Assembly: GCF_014640615.1 (NCBI RefSeq)
Contig: NZ_BMHH01000003.1
Location: forward strand, 179,823 to 243,822
DNA from: Paramesorhizobium endophyticum
GTDB lineage: Bacteria; Pseudomonadota; Alphaproteobacteria; Rhizobiales; Rhizobiaceae
Direction: 5' to 3'
Length of the DNA stretch: 64,000 nt
A program made the position numbers and the translations under genes. The notes under the pieces are model-generated. The model was not told the DNA's origin and did not search any database. It worked only from the letters and a program-made list of their open reading frames with translations. Positions 10,180 to 18,884 of the stretch are shown here, piece by piece. Each line of letters starts with the position of its first letter. Position 1 is the first letter of the stretch.

Positions 10180-10232
10180 TTGTGACACAGACGCCTTTTA
10201 ACGCCCCCGGATCGTGGCGGAATCGAGGTTAA

Positions 10233-10886
10233 ATGTCGGCGAAACTGACGGAACGCGAGGAATTCGCCGCCTTCGTGCTTCGGATGCGCGGGCGCGGGCT
10301 CAACGATCCGCGCCTCTTCTCCGCCATCGAGGCGACGCCCCGGCGCGGCTTCGTCAACCCGGTCTGGGCCGATGTCGCCTACAAGAACCGCACCGTTCCG
10401 CTCGATTGCGGCGAGTATATCGAGGGGCTCGACGACCAGGCGCGGATGATCTCGGCGCTGGGCGTGGAGGAGGGACATCGCGTGCTCGAGATCGGCACCG
10501 GCTCCGGCTATTCCGCCTCGATCATGGGCCGGCTCGGCGGGCGCGTGACGACGCTGGAGCGCTACAAGACGCTGATCGACCAGGCGCGTCAGCGGCTGAC
10601 GGCGCTCAAGATCGAAAATGTCTTGATAAAACAGGCGGATGGGCGGCATGGCCCTCCGGGCGGCGGCCCGTTCGATCGGATCATCGTCTGGCCCGCCTTC
10701 GACAGCCTGCCACGCCATTTCGTCGATCTCATTGCCAGCAATGGCGTAATGGTCGCGCCCATCGGTCCGGGCGACGGCCAGCAGGTGGTTGCGCGCCTCG
10801 CCAAGACAGGGAGCCGCTTCGAGCGCGAGGATCTGATGCTCGTCCGCTACCAGCCCTTTATCGAGGGCGTTGCGTCGGTGCTTTGA
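10233..10886 (+). CDS. pcm: Protein-L-isoaspartate O-methyltransferase
   Basis: Repairs isoaspartyl residues in damaged proteins using S-adenosylmethionine (217 residues). The SAM-binding motif VLEIGTGSGYSASIMG and the N-terminal VNPVWADVAYKNRTVPLDCG region are clear. The gene follows serS by only 53 bases; in related genomes surE usually lies between them. A weak GAGG precedes the ATG. Confidence 0.92.
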   Translation: MSAKLTEREEFAAFVLRMRGRGLNDPRLFSAIEATPRRGFVNPVWADVAYKNRTVPLDCGEYIEGLDDQARMISALGVEEGHRVLEIGTGSGYSASIMGRLGGRVTTLERYKTLIDQARQRLTALKIENVLIKQADGRHGPPGGGPFDRIIVWPAFDSLPRHFVDLIASNGVMVAPIGPGDGQQVVARLAKTGSRFEREDLMLVRYQPFIEGVASVL

Positions 10887-11005
10887 AAAGGGCATCGCGA
10901 AAGGTTAACATATTGCCCTATTGGCAGGGGCTCCATTCCCTTAGATTTCTAATAAAGATCGTACCGTTTTAACGCCCCAGTAAGATTAACACGCTTTAAT
11001 TCACC

Positions 11006-12586
11006 ATGCTTCGAGTAGTGAGTATGGACGGGTTGAACATGCGTTTTAGGGTTTTGGACCAGGCGTCCCAGCGGTTTTTGCAGACTGCGGCGATCATTCT
11101 GATCACCGGATTTGTCGCCGGCTGCAGCACGGACGTGATGCGTTTCACCGATGGCATCTATACAGGATCGACTCCCAACCAGCGGTCGACAATAAACAAG
11201 CGGCCCGCTGCTCAGCCCTATCCGCAGGCAGCTTCCAGTGCGCCCGCAGTGGACCGGAACTATACCGGCTCCATCAGCCGCGCCGCCGTCACGCCGGTAA
11301 CGCGCAGCCCGGGTGTCGAGCGCGCCAGCCTGCCGCCCGTATCGTCGGCGCCGGTTGCCGCAGCCACTCCGCCCCGCCAGCCCGCGCCGGTGGCGGCGAG
11401 TGCGCCACAGACCGTTCAGCCTGCACCCGCCCAGCAAATGGCTTCGGCCAATCCCCCGCCGGTCAGCGGCGCGGCGGGTGAAGTCATCGTCCAGCCCGGC
11501 GAATCGCTTTTCGGAATTGCCAATCGCGTCGGCGTGTCGCCCAATGCGCTGATGCAGGCGAACGGGATCACGGACGCCAACAGGATCCAGGCTGGTCAGC
11601 GGTTGAAGCTGCCCGGCGGCCAGGGCGGTTCCGGCCGCGGCGTCATTGCCGCTGACGGCACGAGGACGTCCGGCAGTGGTGCGCAGCAGGGCAAGGTTCT
11701 GGGCCAGCTGCCGCAGAACCCGGCTGCTCCTGCGCATCGTCCCGCCAACAGCGATGTCGCGATCCTGCCGCAGACGCCGACCATCAAGGAAAAGCAGCCG
11801 GGCGTTGTCGCCCAGTCCTCGACCGCACCCACTGCAACCACGCCCCCGGCGAGGGGCGGTAGCTATATGGTCCAGAGCGGCGATTCGCTCTACGGGATTT
11901 CGCAGAAGACGGGCGCCTCCGTGGAGGAGATCAAGAAGGCGAACGGCCTCGCCAATGGCGCGATCCGCGTCGGCCAGTCGCTGGTCATCCCCGGCGGCGC
12001 GGCTCCCGCGGCTACGACGCAGGTGGCTGCAGCCCAGCCGAAGCTTGACCAGGTGAAGACCGGCTCGACGCCGCCCCCGGCAGGGCCGCAAGCGCAACCG
12101 CAGCAGCCCGCGCCGTCGAACGTCAAGCCCTATACGCCGCCGCAGACGAGCAAGAAGGTTATCGAGGATGCCGAGACCGACGTGGCATCCGCCCCGTCCT
12201 CGACCGGCATCTCGCAGATGCGCTGGCCGGTGCGCGGCCGCGTGCTCTCCAGCTTCGGCCAGCGCGAAGGCGGCTCGGTCAATGACGGCATCGACATCAT
12301 GGTGCCGGAGGGTACGCCGGTGAAGGCTGCGGAAAACGGCGTCGTCATCTACGCCGGCGACGGCCTCAAGGAATTCGGCAACACCGTGCTGGTGCGCCAT
12401 GAGAACGGCCTCGTGACCGTCTACGGCCACAACAGCCAGATCACGGTCCAGCGCGGTCAGAAAGTGCGCCGTGGCGAGGAAATCGCCCGCTCCGGCATGA
12501 GCGGCAACGCCAAATCGCCGAAGCTCCATTTCGAGGTGCGCAAGAATTCCTCGCCGGTCAATCCGTCGAAATATCTGGAATCGTAG
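11006..12586 (+). CDS. NlpD/EnvC-type lipoprotein with LysM repeats and a degenerate LytM domain
   Basis: A 526-residue envelope protein. The signal peptide ends in a lipobox (GFVAGC, near residue 39). Two LysM peptidoglycan-binding repeats are seen (EVIVQPGESLFGIANRVGV and YMVQSGDSLYGISQKTGAS), then a Pro/Ala-rich linker and a C-terminal M23/LytM fold. Active-site positions are altered: the first zinc-ligand His is replaced (VNDGIDI) and the HxH motif is reduced to KLHFEV. This resembles E. coli NlpD/EnvC, so a role as amidase activator rather than hydrolase is inferred. The start could also be the in-frame ATG at 11024 or 11039. Confidence 0.88.
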   Translation: MLRVVSMDGLNMRFRVLDQASQRFLQTAAIILITGFVAGCSTDVMRFTDGIYTGSTPNQRSTINKRPAAQPYPQAASSAPAVDRNYTGSISRAAVTPVTRSPGVERASLPPVSSAPVAAATPPRQPAPVAASAPQTVQPAPAQQMASANPPPVSGAAGEVIVQPGESLFGIANRVGVSPNALMQANGITDANRIQAGQRLKLPGGQGGSGRGVIAADGTRTSGSGAQQGKVLGQLPQNPAAPAHRPANSDVAILPQTPTIKEKQPGVVAQSSTAPTATTPPARGGSYMVQSGDSLYGISQKTGASVEEIKKANGLANGAIRVGQSLVIPGGAAPAATTQVAAAQPKLDQVKTGSTPPPAGPQAQPQQPAPSNVKPYTPPQTSKKVIEDAETDVASAPSSTGISQMRWPVRGRVLSSFGQREGGSVNDGIDIMVPEGTPVKAAENGVVIYAGDGLKEFGNTVLVRHENGLVTVYGHNSQITVQRGQKVRRGEEIARSGMSGNAKSPKLHFEVRKNSSPVNPSKYLES

Positions 12587-12727
12587 CGGAGCTGATTAAA
12601 CGCTTTCCCGCCGTCATTCTCGGGCAGGTTTTGACCGAAATCGACACTTGCTAACTGTGGAGATTTGAAGCCGACGCAGCCCGTCCCGGTATAACAAAGG
12701 TTTGAACCGCCTACGCGGCAGCGATAT

Positions 12728-13141
12728 TCACGCGCTTTGGCTGTCGTCATAAGCAAGTTTGCCGACGGTGTTCGATGAGCCATCTGGACCCGTGCAGTTC
12801 ATTTCATAGAGGCAATCGTCCTGAATGACCTGTTGACCCTTTACGAAAAAATTCGACTTATTCGACTGCGGACGGCACCAACCGACATTTACACCTGATT
12901 GCACGCCTCCGCCTGTTCCGGGCTCGTTTCCGGTTACTGTCCCGGTGCGGCTCGCCATCGTGAACGCTTCATCTCCACCAAAGCTTACATTCGAAACGGT
13001 GCGTTCGCTCCATTCCAGCTTCGAAACGATCATATAGGGGACAGGCACATCCTTCGAACCGCGCGGCGTCAGACAGACGTCGGGTGAGAGACAAACGATG
13101 CTATTTCCCTTTTTTGCGTAGCGCGCGGCAGAATGGCTCAT
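12728..13141 (-). CDS. DUF4150 PAAR-like tip protein
   Basis: A 137-residue protein whose centre (DVCLTPRGSKDVPVPYMIVSKL) matches the PAAR-like DUF4150 family, which caps the VgrG spike of type VI secretion systems. Its ATG overlaps the stop of the DUF2169 gene by four bases. It is the last gene of the vgrG operon. No C-terminal toxin domain is visible, so it is probably only the tip or an effector carrier. Confidence 0.8.
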   Translation of the reverse strand: MSHSAARYAKKGNSIVCLSPDVCLTPRGSKDVPVPYMIVSKLEWSERTVSNVSFGGDEAFTMASRTGTVTGNEPGTGGGVQSGVNVGWCRPQSNKSNFFVKGQQVIQDDCLYEMNCTGPDGSSNTVGKLAYDDSQSA

Positions 13142-14199
13142 GCCCCGTCTCCTTTCAGGCGTCTGGCAAAGATGTCGATATTCTCGATAGCGTCGGGCTC
13201 CGGCAATGTGAGCCGCCAGACAAGCGCGACGTGATGTTTATTTGGATCGGCATCGGAAACATCGCAATGCACCGTGTCGAGGTTCAAGAGCTTCTCTTCC
13301 ACATCGGCGATGTTTGAACGCGTTATCCGGCTCGCCAGTGCAACATTCGGAAGCTTGAATGTGTAGGGCTTCGGGTCGTGCCTCATGCCGGTGAGCGTGA
13401 TGGTTTCGTCGCCTTGCAGATACGGGTCCGCTTGCAGTTGCACTGGCGCGGCATTCCAGTATGCGTAATCGTAATCGGTCGGCATGCGCGGGTGGCGTTC
13501 ATGACGCCAGGCATCGTCAAAGGTCCCGGCCAGAGCAAGTCGGGGTAGCCATGATTTAGTGACCGGGCCGAAACCGCAGACTGTCATGACATTATCTGGC
13601 GCGAGGCTGGCAAACTCGCCATAAAGCCCGATCTGTGGTGCAGGAACAGCCTCGCCCAGCGATAAGAGATAGTCGTTGAGAAGGCCGCGGCCAACGGGAT
13701 TGTAGGCATGGCTCGTCTCTTCGTCCTCGCCCGTCTTGACCGTCCCGCCGAAGGCGTGAGCATAGGTAAGTGGCAATTCCGTCATTCGGGCGACTGAGGA
13801 GAGCTTCCATTTCCGGCCCATCAACGTTCTGCCGGGTTCCCACAACCGCTCTCCGAATACATGGAAGCCGTAAGAAAGTCGGCCCTGAACTTCGAGACGC
13901 ACCGGCCAGCTTTCCAGTTCTTTGGCCTCTGGCGATCGCGCCACGGCATTGATGGTTATGTCCGTCCTGGGCTTGAACGGCGCGATCTCGCTTTCCTGCT
14001 TGAGGGCCGTGGAATTGGCTTTCCCGTGAAAAACATCGGTGAGCAGGATTTCGGGATAGGGGATAACCAGATCGCCAAGCGGCTCGGTCTCATTGATCTG
14101 AAGGGTCGTCTTGACGAGCAAGACACCCATTTCGTGATCGTCTCGTCCCCAATGGCGGAAGGAAAACATGGGGAGAGGGAGTTTGGTCTGGATGCGCAT
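13138..14199 (-). CDS. DUF2169 type VI secretion adaptor
   Basis: A 353-residue cytoplasmic protein of the DUF2169 family. Members act as chaperone-adaptors that load a cargo effector onto a PAAR/VgrG tip. Typical segments are YAHAFGGTV and NPVGRG in the centre. There is no signal peptide and no membrane helix. It abuts the lipase gene upstream (no gap) and overlaps the DUF4150 gene downstream, which supports a joint role with both. Confidence 0.82.
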   Translation of the reverse strand: MRIQTKLPLPMFSFRHWGRDDHEMGVLLVKTTLQINETEPLGDLVIPYPEILLTDVFHGKANSTALKQESEIAPFKPRTDITINAVARSPEAKELESWPVRLEVQGRLSYGFHVFGERLWEPGRTLMGRKWKLSSVARMTELPLTYAHAFGGTVKTGEDEETSHAYNPVGRGLLNDYLLSLGEAVPAPQIGLYGEFASLAPDNVMTVCGFGPVTKSWLPRLALAGTFDDAWRHERHPRMPTDYDYAYWNAAPVQLQADPYLQGDETITLTGMRHDPKPYTFKLPNVALASRITRSNIADVEEKLLNLDTVHCDVSDADPNKHHVALVWRLTLPEPDAIENIDIFARRLKGDGA

Positions 14200-15576
14200 C
14201 TATTTGCCGGGCTTTGCGGGCGGAAGGTGCCGCTCAAAACGGTCGGGAAAGGTGTGGGCGACCGACGGCATACTATGAAGTTCGACGGCCCTTACGGCGC
14301 GCTGCGCTATCCTTTCACTCTCCCCCTTTCCCTTATACACGTTCCACGCTGCTTTGATCGCCGCAGGACTCCAGAGATATTCAGCCAGGCGCTGCGCAAA
14401 GGCGGACAAGGAGGGGCAGCCGACCGCTATCCGATCCACCTCGGTCAACATGGGAAATTCTTCCGCTGGGACCGGCCACAGATCGGCCATGCCGGGTTTG
14501 CGTCGTTCGAAAGGATGGCCGGTGATGGCTTCGGGGAGGTCGCGCCCAGCCCAGCGTAGAATATGTTTGATTAGCGGAATCGGAGAGAACTTCTTTTGCA
14601 TGGTGGTGAGGATTTCGTCCTCAACCGCATAAGACATCACCGTCGCGGCGCTCAGCGAAGTAGCAGCCCGAACAGCCGTTGCTGCATGCAGGCCGGCTGC
14701 ATTGAACGTTCTGGCCCCCAGCTTCAGCTTGGGGTATTCTTCCTGTGCCACGCAGGCGGCCAAGCTTGCCAGACCGCCGCCGAGTGAGTGGCCGAGGATC
14801 ATCAACCGCCCATTCCAATCACTCATGGCGATTTTCGCTGCTCTCAAAGCATCCCGCACCGCATATTTGTCATATTGATCGGTTTCCAAACCCACGCCTT
14901 GGCGAAAATTTGTGGCCCAGTCACCTCTGTTTTTGGTCCAAACCGTAATTGTAGCCGACCATTGGGCTGCAACAACAAAGGGAAGACTGGCGATTGGAAA
15001 GGCGGTGCTTCGTAACGATATATGCCCTGCATCATTTTTTACGATTGACGTCGGGGTGAAGCCATTTCTCGCCAAGTCTGCGGGTTTCATCTGCGCAACG
15101 GCAGAGTTGGGAGAAAAGACGTATTCAAAGTGTTCAAGCGGTTCCCGGTCGGGATTGGCGGAAATTATCCCCCAATCCCAACGGTAGGCCAGTTCGATCG
15201 ATATGGCGAAACCGGAAAATTCCTCCTCGGTGAAATCCGAACCTCTAAACACCAATGCAGGAGGGCAAAGCGTCGCCTTCTCGGCATCGCTGCCATTGGG
15301 TCGATAGAGCACGGCACGATAGCCAGCCCGACCGTTTTTTTCATCGAATATCTTGCTCCAGTTCTTGCGAACATCGGCCAGCATAGGCCGCGTTTCCGAG
15401 GCCATGTGATTATATTCTTGGTCATATACGTCGAAGATCAGCCATGCGGCCTTGCGCAAGCATTTGTCCATGCTGGTATTGCCGCTGATCGTGGTTGTGT
15501 TGCGCGTATTCCTCCGATCAGCTTTGATGACGATGGGGTCCAGTACGATGGTGGGTTCTTCGTTGCCGGCGCTCAA
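14200..15576 (-). CDS. Predicted type VI lipase effector (class 3 lipase fold)
   Basis: A 458-residue alpha/beta-hydrolase. The nucleophile elbow reads LILGHSLGGGLASLAA-like (GHSLGG at 262–267, Ser264); an Asp in YAVEDEIL (Asp320) is a plausible second triad member and the His is uncertain. There is no signal peptide, as expected for a type VI cargo. The N-terminus has the short motif IVLDPIVIKAD, which I have seen at the start of other secreted toxins. It sits between an ankyrin lipoprotein and a DUF2169 adaptor in a vgrG operon. Function as a phospholipase toxin is inferred from fold and context. Confidence 0.75.
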   Translation of the reverse strand: MSAGNEEPTIVLDPIVIKADRRNTRNTTTISGNTSMDKCLRKAAWLIFDVYDQEYNHMASETRPMLADVRKNWSKIFDEKNGRAGYRAVLYRPNGSDAEKATLCPPALVFRGSDFTEEEFSGFAISIELAYRWDWGIISANPDREPLEHFEYVFSPNSAVAQMKPADLARNGFTPTSIVKNDAGHISLRSTAFPIASLPFVVAAQWSATITVWTKNRGDWATNFRQGVGLETDQYDKYAVRDALRAAKIAMSDWNGRLMILGHSLGGGLASLAACVAQEEYPKLKLGARTFNAAGLHAATAVRAATSLSAATVMSYAVEDEILTTMQKKFSPIPLIKHILRWAGRDLPEAITGHPFERRKPGMADLWPVPAEEFPMLTEVDRIAVGCPSLSAFAQRLAEYLWSPAAIKAAWNVYKGKGESERIAQRAVRAVELHSMPSVAHTFPDRFERHLPPAKPGK

Positions 15577-15579
15577 TAT

Positions 15580-16632
15580 TTAATCCCCCCTCGTCGGCTT
15601 GCGGTAAAGATGGTCATCGACGTAGAGCAAACGATAAAGCTCGGAATCCTTTGGCAACGAATAATGTGCGCGGTTCAGAACCAGCTTAATGGCGTCTGCA
15701 TATTGTGCAAATTGAACATAATATTTTCCCATCTCATTGGGGTCTGATCGAATGCCGGAATCTAACTTCCTGGTCACAGCATTCATCATTTCTTGCAAGT
15801 AAGCGCCAGGGATATTGTCATAATATCCCTGCTCTGCGAGATAGTGAATAAATCGAGGGGCGTTATAACCTCCAGATAATACTAACTGAACAGGCAGGGG
15901 GTCATGATTCCTGTCATGCACCCACGGATCAGCACCAGCTTTAAGTAATATCTTGAAGCCATCAAGGTTCATGCCAAATGTGGCATCCAGCAATGTGTCT
16001 CCATCTGGCCATCTGTAATTAGCATCGCCCCCGTTTTTAAGATAAAGTTCCAGGAGCTGATTGGCATAAGTCTTGTCAAATCTCTCTTCATTTGGAAGTT
16101 GCTCTCCCTCCTCTTGCAAGACTAGATATATAAAATTCCACGCCCGAACCTGCGCTGATTCATTGCCTGGATCAATCGAGACATAGGGGGAGGCCCCGGC
16201 GGCGAGCAGTGCATCAACGGCAGCCAGATTATGGTTTTCGACAGCCGTGAACAGCAGTGTGCGCCCATGGCGGTATAATCCATTCGGCTTCCGGGTCGGA
16301 AAGGATTTATCGATATTCCCGCCCAGCGCTTTCAGTTCCTGCTGCGTGGGCGTCTGGCCCAGAAAAATCTTATGGGCGATGGCGCGCATCTCCGGCGGCG
16401 CTTTCGCATAATCGATTTCCACCAGCTTCAACTTCTGTTTCTGCTCCGTGGTCAAATTCTTTGTTTCCATAAGCGCACGCCCTTCCGGACTGAAATTCTT
16501 ATACGGATCGTCTTGTTTGCTATCACTGCATCCCGCCGCACCTAACGCCGTCGCAATCAATATAGCGCGCAGCAGCAACGCGACGACGGCCAAGAGCTTT
16601 CGGCGATGGCGTGCGAAGACGAGAGACGGCAT
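15580..16632 (-). CDS. Ankyrin-repeat lipoprotein, predicted immunity protein
   Basis: A 350-residue protein with an N-terminal hydrophobic segment ending in a lipobox (LGAAGC, Cys35), so anchored on the periplasmic side. Three or four ankyrin-like repeats follow (for example GRTLLFTAVENHNLAAVDALLAAGA and DGFKILLKAGADP as cores). It stands directly upstream of the lipase gene, separated by three bases, and shares one base with the vgrG stop. Periplasmic lipoproteins with helical repeats are known immunity partners of type VI lipases; the assignment here is inference. Confidence 0.7.
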   Translation of the reverse strand: MPSLVFARHRRKLLAVVALLLRAILIATALGAAGCSDSKQDDPYKNFSPEGRALMETKNLTTEQKQKLKLVEIDYAKAPPEMRAIAHKIFLGQTPTQQELKALGGNIDKSFPTRKPNGLYRHGRTLLFTAVENHNLAAVDALLAAGASPYVSIDPGNESAQVRAWNFIYLVLQEEGEQLPNEERFDKTYANQLLELYLKNGGDANYRWPDGDTLLDATFGMNLDGFKILLKAGADPWVHDRNHDPLPVQLVLSGGYNAPRFIHYLAEQGYYDNIPGAYLQEMMNAVTRKLDSGIRSDPNEMGKYYVQFAQYADAIKLVLNRAHYSLPKDSELYRLLYVDDHLYRKPTRGD

Positions 16633-18707
16633 CAGTTGATTTTCACCATGTCGCCCAAGATATCGAATATCTCATCAGCGGACCCGACGATCTTTTTACC
16701 GCTTATGGTAATGGTGCCGTCTGCGTTGAGCACAATCCGGCTTTTGCCGCAGTTCAATATTAGCCTCTTTCCGGCTTCGATGATGACATCTTCCCCGGCT
16801 CGAAGATTGTATTCGCTCCCGACATCTATTTTCTTTAAACGACCGACATCCTCCGTGTGGGTGTCCCCGATCTTTTGAGTCTTGTTCTTCTGAACCACCA
16901 GATGGAGATTGCCCTCGCCAATTGGCGCTTGCTCTTTTGATCCCAAGCTATTGGCAACCTGTCCTATCCCCTCCAAGGCTTTGTCTGCCGCTCGGGGAGT
17001 GATGGTCCACTTGTTTGATGGACCGACCCGGATATCCATGTCGCCGCCGATCACCTCGTAATGATTGTTGGTGACTTCGATACCCTTATTATGGCCGACG
17101 CTCTCGATCTTGTTGACATTTATACGCTTGGAATAATTGTTCTCGACCTTGATGTTCTGGTCCTTCTGCGCGTGGACGTAGACCTCCTCGCGTTCTTTTT
17201 CATCCTCAAAGGTCAGCTCGTTGAAGCCCTGGCCCTTATGGGTGTTGGTCCGGAAAACAGTTTTGGTCTTGTTGACTGGCAGCGGGTACGGCACGTTGTT
17301 CCTCGGGTTCGGCACCAGCCCCACGACGATTGGCCTGTCCGGGTCGCTGTCGAGGAAGCTGACCAGCACCTCCATGCCGATGCGCGGGATGACCTGTCCG
17401 CCCCAGCCCTGTCCGGCCCAGTTGGTCGAGACGCGTATCCACTTCGTGTCCGTGCCGTCCTTCTTTGCCCTGTGGCGCTGCCAGGGGAACCAGAGCTTGA
17501 CGCATCCATCGGAGTCACAAAAAATTTCCTCGCCCTGCGGCCCGGCAACGACCGCCACCTGCAATCCCTCAATTTTGGGCTTGGGCGTGGTGCGGTGCGG
17601 CGTCAGCGGAATGCGCGAGGGGATCGCCTCGAAGCGGTTGCGATATTCCGGCAGGGAGCCGCCGTCGGTTTCGTAGGAGCGGTCGACGATCACGTGCTCG
17701 GCGGCGATGATCACATGCTCCTCGAACCGTGCGTCCGGATTGGCCGCGTCATAAGGCTGGAAGCGGCGGCCGGGTTCAAGAATGCGGACATTGGAGGTGC
17801 CGGTGACGCGTTCATGGTCGGCCTCGCTTGCCTGGATGCGCAGCTTCTCCACCTGTCTGGCTTCATCCAGGTCCATCGCCCGGGCCGGCCATTCGAAGAT
17901 TTCCCGTTTGGCATTGCCGGGAAGCTCCACCAGCGAGGGCGTACTTTCTATCGGGATATGGCCGAAGGTCTTGTAGTTCCAGTCCGCGCCGGAGCGCTTG
18001 CCCGGAACATAGGTGAAGCGGCGCTTCCATTCGTTGATATGATTTGAATCGCTGGAGCCATATGCCACGCGCACCCTGCCGTCACCCTCCGGCTTCAGCC
18101 AGCTATTGGCATAATTGGCGACGTGCAGCCTGTGCAAACCCTTCTCATGGCCGAACCAGTAGAAATAGCCTTCTTCCTCGAAGCGGCGCAGGAGATAACG
18201 CAGATCGCTCTCGTTGAACTGGCAGGAATAATGGATCGGCGGTCGCCGCCTGAGCACACCACCCGTGTCGGCTTGGGTCAGGCCATGCTCTTTCAGCAGC
18301 GTTTCGAGGACTTGCAGCGTATCCTGGTCCATCCAGATGCGGGAATCGCGCGTTTGCGACAGGAGCCACAGCGAAGGCCGCACCACCAGATGATAGGAGC
18401 GTAAGCCGCGGGTGACGGCGGGGCCTTCGTGCAACTCGGTGACGAGGCCGTTCCAGCAGCGGCGCACCGGCTCTTCGCCGTATTCGCCTTGCGAGACTTC
18501 CAGTTCCAAATCGACCGGCTTGCCGATCAAATCAGCGGGCGCGATGTTCTTTTTCGAACGCACCGCGATTTCGATTTCGAACAACTGGTTGACGCCCTCG
18601 GTGATGCTTGCCCGTTCCGGCAGAAGCACATCCTCGCCGAGCGAAGTGGAAAGCTTGAGAACGCGAGACGCCTGAATGAACTCGTCAATAAACGGCATGT
18701 CGTTCAC
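16632..18707 (-). CDS. vgrG: Type VI secretion spike protein VgrG
   Basis: A 691-residue VgrG with the gp27-like N-terminal domain, the gp5-like OB fold (WIRVSTNWAGQGWGGQVIPRIGMEVLVSFLDSDPDRPIVVG) and a C-terminal beta-helix. No extra effector domain is fused. The GTG at 18707 is chosen because GGAGGGG lies about nine bases before it; a TTG at 18731 and an ATG at 18698 are alternatives. It is the first gene of a tightly packed five-gene operon. No type VI sheath, baseplate or Hcp gene lies in the window, so it is an orphan vgrG cluster. Confidence 0.93.
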   Translation of the reverse strand: MNDMPFIDEFIQASRVLKLSTSLGEDVLLPERASITEGVNQLFEIEIAVRSKKNIAPADLIGKPVDLELEVSQGEYGEEPVRRCWNGLVTELHEGPAVTRGLRSYHLVVRPSLWLLSQTRDSRIWMDQDTLQVLETLLKEHGLTQADTGGVLRRRPPIHYSCQFNESDLRYLLRRFEEEGYFYWFGHEKGLHRLHVANYANSWLKPEGDGRVRVAYGSSDSNHINEWKRRFTYVPGKRSGADWNYKTFGHIPIESTPSLVELPGNAKREIFEWPARAMDLDEARQVEKLRIQASEADHERVTGTSNVRILEPGRRFQPYDAANPDARFEEHVIIAAEHVIVDRSYETDGGSLPEYRNRFEAIPSRIPLTPHRTTPKPKIEGLQVAVVAGPQGEEIFCDSDGCVKLWFPWQRHRAKKDGTDTKWIRVSTNWAGQGWGGQVIPRIGMEVLVSFLDSDPDRPIVVGLVPNPRNNVPYPLPVNKTKTVFRTNTHKGQGFNELTFEDEKEREEVYVHAQKDQNIKVENNYSKRINVNKIESVGHNKGIEVTNNHYEVIGGDMDIRVGPSNKWTITPRAADKALEGIGQVANSLGSKEQAPIGEGNLHLVVQKNKTQKIGDTHTEDVGRLKKIDVGSEYNLRAGEDVIIEAGKRLILNCGKSRIVLNADGTITISGKKIVGSADEIFDILGDMVKIN

Positions 18708-18884
18708 GGATATCCCCTCCAGTGAAGTCAATTGATGCAGTCGCGGCGTATATTATAATCGGACTATATTCACACCCTCAGCGGTTGCAAGATCCTCCCG
18801 GGAACTTTTCGTATCAGAACTTGCAACATTGATCTGTTGCGCGGATGTTAGCGTAAAAACCGAATAATCGCAGGTGGAGCGCAT

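Noticed and set aside
12615-12665. Similarity between CCGTCATTCTCGGGC…TTTTGACCGAAATCG near 12.6 kb and the right edge of the mobilizable element, suggesting paired attachment sites
   Set aside because: The two copies are in opposite orientation and the shared part is a common intergenic repeat, so they do not fit attL/attR.
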